A stretch of DNA of 64,000 bases from Rhodopseudomonas palustris. GTDB lineage: Bacteria > Pseudomonadota > Alphaproteobacteria > Rhizobiales > Xanthobacteraceae. Positions within the stretch are counted from its first letter, which is position 1. Each line of letters starts with the position of its first letter. Both the position numbers and the translations under genes were made by a program. Below, one piece after another: positions 34,311 to 43,800 of this stretch. Where the stretch lies: positions 2,604,001 through 2,668,000 of the forward strand of contig NZ_CP041387.1 of NCBI RefSeq assembly GCF_007005445.1, in the 5' to 3' direction. The notes beneath the pieces were generated by a model that was given only the letters and a program-made list of their open reading frames with translations, made no database searches and was not told the DNA's origin.

Positions 34311-35411
34311 CTAATTGGCCGAACCGACGCCCAACCGCGGGCCGGTCGGAATCAGGCTCTCGATTTCCGTCACCGATCTGACCTCGGCGAAATCCGCGCT
34401 GGGCTCTGTCCCGGGCTGGATCAGATGCTCGATGAGGAACTGGAGCACAAGCGTATCAACGATCAGGTGCATGCGCTCCGGCGCGATGCGCTTGGGAGCC
34501 AGCGGCCGCCAATGGCGCCATCGATCTTCGGTGTAGAGCTGATCGGAGAAGTCCGAGTGCCTCGCACCGTCGACCATGAACACTCTCGAGCCGGACGAGC
34601 GGGCAAGCGCCAGCAGGCAGCCGAAATCTTCCCATCCGATCTTGGTCTCGTAGTTCGGACGATGCGACCATTGACGTTCGGATGGCTGCAGCGACGCGTA
34701 CACCGCCAGGAGCGGCCGCCGAAGCCCTGCCGCAGCGGGCGTGTGGATCACCCAGCCATCGAGATTGACGCCGGCCGCCAAGCGCGCGTCGAGCGCGATG
34801 GCTCTCGCCGCGACCGCGCCGCCGAACGAATAGCCGACCACCGCAATCCGGGAGACGTCGGCGCCTTCAAGCATCGCCGACGCTGGTCGGGCGCTGAGCC
34901 GATCCAGAACCCGCTCGAGCTTGTCGAATCCCAGCCGGGTTCGGCGCTCACTCGTGGACGGGAAGCTCGCGTAGTCCTGCGCGGTCTGCATGCTGAACGG
35001 CGCCAACCGGACCGCCTCGTCGGCAGCGTCCGTCGCAGGATCCGGCCGGTCATGGCTGATGTCGTCCATGGCGACGACGATGAAACCCGCGCCGGCGATG
35101 GCGGACAGCAACACATCATTTTCGGAGCGGCGACCTCCCCACGAGGGAATGTAGATCACCAGAGGGAGCGCCCGATCGGGACGGTCTGCCTTCATCGCGG
35201 GGTGCTGCACCGGCAGGCTCGGCCTCCAGATCCGAACCTCGATTCCGGTCTGCCGTCCGGAGTCCGCCAAGACGACCTCCCCGACACGCGCCTGATCGGT
35301 CGGACCGACGAGCTTCGAGGCGCGGCGTTCGGCCCAGATCGAGCCTCCTACCACAGCAGCCACCGCAAGCCCTGCGACGACGAGGAGAAGCAAGACGGCA
35401 CCTCGGCGCAT
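34311..35411 (-). CDS. Membrane-anchored alpha/beta hydrolase
   Basis: A 366-residue hydrolase with an N-terminal hydrophobic anchor or signal (GAVLLLLVVAGLAVAAVVGG, residues 4-23), placing the enzyme outside the cytoplasm. The fold resembles PAF-acetylhydrolase-like or dienelactone-hydrolase-like enzymes: YIPSWGGRR as oxyanion-loop region, GYSFGGA with Ser195, NLDGW, and GARHSDFSD with the likely catalytic His. Located between the C-TE and the phosphopantetheinyl transferase genes, it may trim or activate the exported product, for example by removing an acyl group. That role is inference. Confidence 0.82.
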   Translation of the reverse strand: MRRGAVLLLLVVAGLAVAAVVGGSIWAERRASKLVGPTDQARVGEVVLADSGRQTGIEVRIWRPSLPVQHPAMKADRPDRALPLVIYIPSWGGRRSENDVLLSAIAGAGFIVVAMDDISHDRPDPATDAADEAVRLAPFSMQTAQDYASFPSTSERRTRLGFDKLERVLDRLSARPASAMLEGADVSRIAVVGYSFGGAVAARAIALDARLAAGVNLDGWVIHTPAAAGLRRPLLAVYASLQPSERQWSHRPNYETKIGWEDFGCLLALARSSGSRVFMVDGARHSDFSDQLYTEDRWRHWRPLAPKRIAPERMHLIVDTLVLQFLIEHLIQPGTEPSADFAEVRSVTEIESLIPTGPRLGVGSAN

Positions 35412-35488
35412 CGGTCAGCCGAGCCCCTGCCGGAGACTTCCAGCGGGCACGTCGAAATCCCTGCTCGACGACAACATCGCGCCTGTCC

Positions 35489-37804
35489 TCAGCCGGCGGA
35501 GCGCTCCGCCGACCAGCGGCCCTCCCGCCGATCGATCATCCAGCTCATGTATTCGGCGATGGTGGCGACGGCGGGTTCGCGGGTCATGTCGTCGTGCACA
35601 CCGGGCACGTCGAAGATCCGGAGCTGTCCGTTGACGACCTTGTCCCATCCCAGGCCGCGTTCGAACAACCGTCCGACGCGCGATTTCGAACTCCGGAACA
35701 GAACGACTTCGCCGTCATACGGCTGCCAGGGATACAACGCCCTGGCGTCCAGCAGATAGTCCATCAGGCCGTGATTGAGGAAATCCTCGTTGGTTGCTCT
35801 CGGACGCGGTGCATCACCGCCCCGGCCGATCAATCGCGCCAGGGGATTGTTCCTGACGATCGAGTACTGCGACATCGCAGCCGCCATGCTCATGTCCCCG
35901 GACCTGACCTTTCGAACGCGCGCGATCAGATCGGGGATGATCCTGTCCGTCAGTTGGATTCGCCTCAGGAAACGATCGAACCGGCTCATCGACTCCACGT
36001 AGCCGGGCGCGACCGTATCGAGCAGAAAGATCACCGACACTTCGCCGTCGAGACTCTTCAATTGTTGAGCGACCTCGAGCGCGACGTTGCCCATCAGGCA
36101 GAGGCTGATCAGATAGTACGGGCCGATCGGATCGTGCGCCCGGATCTGCCGAACCGCATCGGCCGCGATCCTGCGAATGCTGTCCTGATCGAGCGGCGGC
36201 AACTCGGCGGCGTCGGCCCACTGCAAGTCGATGAACGGACGTCCCGCCGCCACCCGCTGAACCAGCGGATAGTACAGGGATCTGTTGCTCAACGCGAAGA
36301 TCGGCGGCAGCTTGCCCTCGGATTGCAGCACGCAAGGCTGGAAATAGGGCCGCGTGGGACGTCGGCTCGGCAGTCTGCGCTCGAGCGAGAGCGCAACAGG
36401 GGTAGCGATGTCGCCGCTCGGCTGATCGCCCTTCGAGGCCGGAGCCCAGCCCTCCCGGTCGCTCTCGACCAGATCGGCCTGGGCCTCCATCTCCTCGGAC
36501 CACGCCTTCAGCAGCGTATCGGCGGCGGCGGCGACGTGATGATCGGTGTTGTACTCGCAGGAGATCCGCCACCCCTCCTGTCGCTCCACCAGGAAGAAAC
36601 TGAATTCGTAGAGGCAACCCGTCGTCACCGACGGCAGCGACACCAGTTCGAGAGCGCCGCGCCGGATCACGCCGACCTGGCTGGTCTCGACATTGGCGGC
36701 CTGCGCCGCAAAATTGATGGCGTAGCCGAGCGGCAGGTCTTTCCGATCCGACAGTTCGATGCCGGCGACGATCTCGGCGAATGGCAGCGCCTTGTTGGCC
36801 AGCGCCTGCGAGACCTCGTCCCTGATGCGGCGCGCGTGCGTGAGCGGATCGCTGCCCGCCTCGATCCCGAGCCTCAGGACCACGGTGTTGACCACGGGGC
36901 CGACCAGATCGAACAGCAACGGATCGTCGCGGTTGGCGACCTGCGTTCCGATGATGATCTCGTCCGTCTCCAGCTTGCGGCCCAGGGCACGCGTCAAGGC
37001 CGCACACGCCAGCCCGTACATCGTGAAGCCTTCACGCCGCGCCAGCGCCTGCAGCGCATCCGTCAGCGGCCTCGGAAGAACACGGCTCCTGATCTCGCCG
37101 TCGCGGCCGGCATCGAGCACGCGCTGCCTGGTGGGTTTGATGTCGAGGGGACACAGCCCCGACAATTTGCCTCGCCAGTACTGTCGCTCCTCGGTCAGGC
37201 CGTCGCTCGCCAGCAACGCCGACTGCCACTGCGCATAGTCCACATATTGCAGGTCCAGTTCGCGCAAATCCGGCCGTTGACCGCGCTCCAGCGCTTCGAC
37301 CGCGGCGGCGAATTCGCGCGCGATCAGTCCGACCGACCAGCCATCCGCGATGGCGTGATGGAACGTGAGCAGCAGGATCGCCTCGTTCGGCGAGCGCCGA
37401 AGCACGGTCGTTCGCCAGGGCGGTGCGACCACCGGATCGAACGCCGCCCTCGCCTCGAGCGACGCCAGCCGCTCCGCCTCCGCCTGGTAGCGGTCGCTCG
37501 ATAGCTGCGACAGATCGATCAGGGACAGCCTCGGCGAGGCTTCGACGACAATCTGTGAGTAGCCGTCGGCCGAGCGTTCAAATCTCGTCCGGAGCGCCTC
37601 GTGCCGGCCGGCGAGAAAGTCCAGCGCCTTCTGGATCGTCTGGTCGCGCACCGCTCCCTTCATCAGCCAGCGCATCGCGACATTGGCCAGCGACGAGCCT
37701 GGGCTGTGACTCTGAAGGTCGAGATAGCGCTCTTGAATGCTGGTGCAGCGGACCGGTTCGATCCCCGGCTCTTGCTCGACGATGGAGGGGAGCTGCGTCT
37801 TCAT
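35489..37804 (-). CDS. NRPS condensation-thioesterase protein (Cys-type TE, no carrier)
   Basis: A 771-residue protein with a condensation domain (about 15-440, active-site HHAIADG at 149-155; YVDYAQWQ and GTQVANRDD also typical) joined directly to a type-I thioesterase (about 495-765). No adenylation or carrier domain lies between them. In the thioesterase the usual GxSxG elbow reads SLCLMG, placing Cys569 where Ser is expected and losing the flanking Gly; Asp596 (LLDTVAP) and His737 (VPGVHDDM) complete a triad. Its start overlaps the stop of the megasynthase gene in ATGA. It probably accepts the chain from the last PCP upstream and releases it, perhaps onto a free amine or as a ring. Confidence 0.88.
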   Translation of the reverse strand: MKTQLPSIVEQEPGIEPVRCTSIQERYLDLQSHSPGSSLANVAMRWLMKGAVRDQTIQKALDFLAGRHEALRTRFERSADGYSQIVVEASPRLSLIDLSQLSSDRYQAEAERLASLEARAAFDPVVAPPWRTTVLRRSPNEAILLLTFHHAIADGWSVGLIAREFAAAVEALERGQRPDLRELDLQYVDYAQWQSALLASDGLTEERQYWRGKLSGLCPLDIKPTRQRVLDAGRDGEIRSRVLPRPLTDALQALARREGFTMYGLACAALTRALGRKLETDEIIIGTQVANRDDPLLFDLVGPVVNTVVLRLGIEAGSDPLTHARRIRDEVSQALANKALPFAEIVAGIELSDRKDLPLGYAINFAAQAANVETSQVGVIRRGALELVSLPSVTTGCLYEFSFFLVERQEGWRISCEYNTDHHVAAAADTLLKAWSEEMEAQADLVESDREGWAPASKGDQPSGDIATPVALSLERRLPSRRPTRPYFQPCVLQSEGKLPPIFALSNRSLYYPLVQRVAAGRPFIDLQWADAAELPPLDQDSIRRIAADAVRQIRAHDPIGPYYLISLCLMGNVALEVAQQLKSLDGEVSVIFLLDTVAPGYVESMSRFDRFLRRIQLTDRIIPDLIARVRKVRSGDMSMAAAMSQYSIVRNNPLARLIGRGGDAPRPRATNEDFLNHGLMDYLLDARALYPWQPYDGEVVLFRSSKSRVGRLFERGLGWDKVVNGQLRIFDVPGVHDDMTREPAVATIAEYMSWMIDRREGRWSAERSAG

Positions 37805-40800
37805 GTCGTCCTCACGCGGCTCAAGGGACGCCGGAACTCGGCGAGCGATGGTGTCTTCCTGTCCGACGTCTGCGTTCTTGCCGCGACGGAGCCACGTCGC
37901 GCCAGATCGCTCATGCTCGGATTGGTCATCAGATCCTGTGCCCTGATCGGCAGTTTGGCTTCCGAAAACCGCGCGGCCATCCGGAAGACATGCAGGCTGG
38001 TCGCGCCGAGAGCGAACACCCGGTCATCCGGCTTGATCCCGGTGCGATTTAGCGCCGCTTCGACGATCGCAATGACCTTGGCCAGCACGTCTCGCGCCGG
38101 CTCGTCGCGCTCTTCCAGCTTCTCGCTGAAACTGACGACAGTCGACGGAGTGACGATCGCCGCGGACAGAGCTTTCCGGTCCAGTTTGCCATTCGCGGTC
38201 TTCGGCAATTCGGCGACTTCAACGAACCGATTGGGGACCATGTAGTGAGGCAGGCTGAGCTGCGCCGTCTGCTGCAGACTGTCGACACTCACCGTCATCC
38301 CGGGCTTCGCCACGAAGGCAGCCACCAGCGCGGCGTCGGCAGTGTCGGCATTCTCGACCATGAGGGCGGCGTCCACGATCTCTGGACAGGTTCGCAGGAC
38401 GGCTTCGATCTCTTCCAACTCGATGCGGAAGCCGCGAATCTTCACCTGCTGGTCGCGCCTGCCCAGCAGTTGAATACTGCCGTCGGCGAGGCGCATCGCC
38501 AGATCGCCGGTTCGATACAGCCGAACCGTTTCGCCATCCTGCAGCGTCATCACCGGAAACGCGGCAGCCGTCAGATCGGGCCGATTGACGTAGCCTTTGG
38601 CGAGCCCCGTTCCGCCGATGCACAGCTCTCCCGGCGTGCCCACTGGCGCCAGCGTCCCGTCGTCGGTCAGAATGTGGAGATCCGAATTGGCGACCGGTTC
38701 GCCGATGACGATCGGCCGAGATGCATCGACGATCCGTCCGCAGGCCGACCAGATCGTAGTCTCGGTCGGCCCGTACATGTTCCACAGCTCGAAGCCTGCG
38801 GCGATCAGCTTGTCGGCAACGTCGCGCGGCAGCGCCTCGCCGCCGCTCAGCGCACGAAGCGGCCGCGACGGCTGCAAGCCGGCTTCGAGAAGCACGCGCC
38901 AGAGCGTCGGAGTGGCCTGAACGATCGTTGCAGCGCTGGTTTCGATCAGCCGCACGACGCTCTCGGGCTCGAGCAGCCTGTCCTTGCCGCAGATCACCGT
39001 CCGACCGCCGCAATACAGCGGCAGCAGCAGTTCGAGAACCGCGATGTCGAACGACACCGTGGTGACCGCGACGATCCGATCATCGGCGCTGAAGCCCGGC
39101 TGGATCGCCATCGAGCCGAGGAAATTGGCGAGCGCGCGGTGACCGATCTCCACGCCCTTCGGCGTTCCGGTCGACCCCGATGTGAAGATCACATAGGCGG
39201 TCGAGTCGAGCACCTCCTGTGACGGCGCGGGTTCAGGACGAGCGGCCGATGCGGCATCGATCTGCGCAGCATCCCGCACGAGATCGATGATCGGCGTCCC
39301 CATTTCGGCCGCAACCGGGCAGTCCGCTCCGGCAGTGATGAAGATCGCAACCTCGGCAGCTCGAGCCATCTGCCGTATCCGAGCCACCGGAAGCGAGGGA
39401 TCGACCGGGACGTAGGCGAGCCCCGCCTTCGCAACAGCGACCAATGCGACCGGCAGATCAAGGCCGCGCGGAACCACCACCGCGACCCGGGCTCCGTTGG
39501 CGGGAGCCAACGCTCGCAACCGATCCGCAATCCGGTTGCTTCTCGATTCCAGCTCGCGGTAGCGCAGAACGTCCGTCTCGTACTCCACCGCAATCGCATC
39601 GGGCGTGCGGTCGCAGTTCCGCTCGATCATCTCCACCAGGGGGATGTCGAAACGCGACGGCTGAACAGTGGCGGTTTGACCGCTTTCACGGCCGCTCACG
39701 ATCAGCTCCTGCAGCTTCAGTTCGTGCAGATTGATCTGAGGCTGCTCGAGCGCTTGCGCCAGGATCCAGCGCAATTGCTCGAGCCATCGCGACACCGTCG
39801 CCCGATCGAGCAGATCCGTCGCGTAGTCGACCTCGATCGTGATGTCGTCGTCCGTTTCGATCATGTTGATGAAGATGTCGAAATTGACGAACGCTTTTGG
39901 ATTCGTGTCGACACGCGTTTCGACGTCACGGAACGTCAGCCGAGAACCGACCCGCTCGAGATTGAACTGGACGTCCGACAGCGGAGTCCGGTTGATGCCG
40001 CGGGGAATGTCCAGGTCACGAACCAGAGACCCCAACGTGTAGTCCTGGTGATCGAAGATGTCGTTCAGCTTCTCGTCCACGTGCTTCAGATGTTCGTAAA
40101 ACGAGACATCCGGCCGGGCAGACATCGGAACCGGCAGGAAGTTGACGCAATGCCCGACCAGATCCTGCCGATCCAGCAACGCCTGCCCCCCCATCGGCAC
40201 CGTCAAGACAACGCGCTCGTTGTCGCAAAGCCGGGCGAACAGAGTCTGCACCGAGGCAAACAGCACCGTGAACAGGGTCACGCCACGGCGTTTCGCCAGC
40301 TCCCTGGCCTTGCCGCAGAGTTCCTGTCCCAGCCGCTCGCGCAAGGATGCACCCAGGAAGCTCTTGATCTCCGGGCGCGGACGGTCGAGCGGAAGCTCCG
40401 AGGACGCCGGCACCTGTGCGAACTGTTTCCGCCAGAATTCGACCGTGGAAGCAGACGGCGGAGATCGCTGCGCGGCGTGTTCGGCAAAGCTCGCGGCCGG
40501 CACCAGCGACGGCACTCTTCCGTCGCGATAAGCGTTGTAAATCTCGGCCAAGTCGCCGAGCAGGACGTTCATCGACCAGCCGTCGCAGATGATGTGATGC
40601 GCGGTGAAGACCAGCACATGGACGTCAGAGTCCAGACGCAGAAGGCTCGCGCGAACCAACGGTCCATTGAAGAGGTCGAACGGCGTTCTTGCATCCTTGG
40701 CCAGCCACCGCGTCAGTTCCGTATCGCGGTCCTCCCCGTCCAGAACGATGATCGGGATCTTCGGCACGAAATCGGGGATGATCTCGAGCATCCCGGTGAA

Positions 40801-43800
40801 ATCGACGACACGGCCGCGAAGCGCCTCGTGACGCCGGATGACGTCTTCGACCGCCTTGATCAAAGCACTCTCGACGAGCGGGCCGTTGAAACCAACGCTG
40901 ACCGACTCGTTGAACGCCATCGAGGCTGCTTCACCCATCTGCGCCGCAAGCAGCACCTCCATCTGAGGCTCGGTCAGCGGCACGGTCTTGCGTGTTTGCG
41001 GCTGCGGCCCGGCCTGGTCGTCACCGTCACGGGCTAGCGGCTTGGCGATGCCCTTCGCCTCGCCCGCGACCAGCCCGGCGTCTGCAAAGGCGCCGATCGC
41101 CCGTTCGAACGCGGTGTCGATCGCCTGGCACTGGGCGGCCTCATGAGCGGTGGTGAGGAAACACGGGAAGCCCTCGTGAACATGAATCCCTTGCAAGCGA
41201 AGCTCGGCGAACAGCAGGCCGGCAAACCGCCCCAAGGCTGAACCATCGACAAAGAACCAGCTCGCACAGGTCTCGGCCCGCGTCGGCAATCCGTGGCCGT
41301 CGAGGTGCGAATTGATCCGATCGACGAGCTGCCGCGTGCGCTGCGCCAATGGCGCGTAGATTTCCGTCTGGTTCTGCTCGATGTGCTCGAGCACTGCGCG
41401 TGCGGCGGCGAGCACCATCGGATGCCGGACGAACGTTCCGGCAAAGAATGTCGGTGCGACTTCGGGCTCACTATCGTCGCCATACTGCCAGAAGCCGCCA
41501 TCCAGCGCGTCCATGAAATCAGCGCGGCCTGCGACCACGCCGATCGGCATTCCTCCGCCGAGAACCTTGCCGTAGGTCGCCAGATCGGCCTTGATGCCGA
41601 AGACTTTCTGCATTCCACCGGGATCGACCCTGAAGCCGGTCACCACCTCGTCGAACACCAGCGCGGTCCCGCTGTTCGCTGTCAGCTCACGCAGGGAGGC
41701 GACGAAGTCTCGCGGCTGCAGAGCAGGATGCCGGCTTTGAATCGGCTCGACGATCACGGCCGCAAGATCGTCGGCCATTCGGCTGACGATCTCGAGGCTG
41801 GCTGGATGGCCGTACGGCAGGACGATCATCTGTCCGACGTTTTCGACCGGGATGCCCGACGCGATCGGAAGTGCACCGGGCACGCTGCCCGCACGGCACG
41901 ACTTGATCAGAACCTCGTCGAACTGACCATGATAGGCGCCGCTGAACACCACGACCTTCTGTCGTCCGGTCACTGCCCGCGCGATCCGAATGGCGGCCAT
42001 GACAGCTTCCGAGCCGGTATTGCAGAAAGCGACCCGCTCATTGCCGGTCATGGCGCTGATGCGCGCAGCGACCTCGCCGGCCAGTTCGGTCTGCGGTCCG
42101 ATCGCGAATCCGTCTTCCAATTGCGCCTGCAATGCAGCGACGACGAATGGCGGCACATGACCGAACATCGTCTGGCCGTAGCCGTTCACCAGATCGATGT
42201 ACTCGTTGCCATCGACGTCCCAGATCGAAGCTCCCTTCGACCGCTTGCACACGATCGGGTAGACCATCTCCTTCCACTGGGCATTGAAGCCGCTCGCGGT
42301 CCGGGGATCGGCGAGAACTCTGCGGGATGCCTGGGCGCGGGACTTCGATCCAGGAGTGCGGTCGTTGTAGCGTCGGACGAGGTTCGCGATGTAGGTTCGC
42401 TGCTCTGGCGCGAGTTCGAGCTCGTCAGCGCCGGCGCCGGGGCGATACATTTTGAACCGACCGCCGCCCTCCTCGCCCGTTTCCGGCATCACAAGGTCAC
42501 TCTCAGGGGGGCTCCCTGCGCGGCTATTGGCCGGCACCGCCGCAACGGGCAACTCGGCCGCGATGCGCTCGTCCTTGCCGACCGCCGCGAGCTGAGCGGC
42601 AAAGATCCGTTCCATCGATTGCAGTTGCTCGCGTAGCAACGCCTCGACGCCTCCGGTTGGCGTCGTCGTCGGAGCCGGGGGATGTTTCGACAGCGAGGTC
42701 TCTGCCGGTCGCTCGACGATCGACCGCTCGACCATCGTCACCTGAGGCCTCTCGGGCACACGCTCGACCTGGGGCAATCTGTCGGCCGGTGCCGACGTCT
42801 TCACCATCGCAGCCAGGGCATCGAGCGAGTTGAGATCTCGCATCAACTGCCTGAACGTGATCTTCACACCGAACGACTTGTTGACACGCTGCGCCACCTG
42901 ACCGAGCAGCAAAGAGTCGAATCCGAGCGAGATGAAGGACGTCGCCGCATCCTGATCCGAAAGAGGTCGCCCCGAGACATCTGACAGGATAGCCGCAAGC
43001 GTCTTGATCAACGCCTTCGAGACTTCGTCACCAGGCATCTTACTCTCCATCGAGACGCTACACAGACCATCCCGATCGCGACGAAGCTCTTGCAGGGGAG
43101 CCGGCCGAGCGAACGCGTCTCCTCGGTCCGCTGGGACAGGCATGGTGACAACAGGACGGGCCGGAGCTGGGGGCGCGATCCAGTGGCGCGTGCGCTCGAA
43201 CGGATAGCTTGGTAATCTCAGCCGTGGGGCCCCGGCCGCCGGGCGACCATCGGATTTCAGCCTCGCGCCGCGTACCCACAGATCGCCGAGCGCTTGCGCG
43301 AAAGTCAGCTCTTCGTCGTTTCGTTCCGCGTAGTCCGGAGCGGTCGTGATAATCGCCCGGACCTTGGAAGCGGACGATGAGGCCCCCGCGAATGTCGACA
43401 GCGTTCTGCCCGGCCCGACCTCGACCAGAAGACAATCAGCCCGTTCGGATATCGTATCGATCAGCGCGGTGAGCGCGGCGCGGAAGCTGACAGGCTCGCG
43501 GCATTGACGTGCCCAATAGGCGGGCGACGTCGCTTCTGCCGCGGTCATCCATGTTCCCGTCACGGTCGAGATCAACCGGCGCTTCGGCGGTCGGAGCTGA
43601 ATCCCAGCGGCGATTTTCTCGAGCTCGACAGCCACCGGATCCATCATGGCTGAATGAAAGGCGTGCGAGGTGTGGAGACGCCGATGAGGGATCTCCTCCC
43701 TTTGCAGCCGCCGCTCGAGTTCTTCCACGGCTTCGAACGGACCGCTGGCGACGCTGAGGCGAGGCGAATTGTCGGACGCTATCTCGACGCCGACCGGCAG

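Noticed and set aside
39676..41037. A 453-codon plus-strand frame opposite the condensation domain
   Set aside because: Antisense shadow of the megasynthase, which is continuous and complete in all domain motifs.
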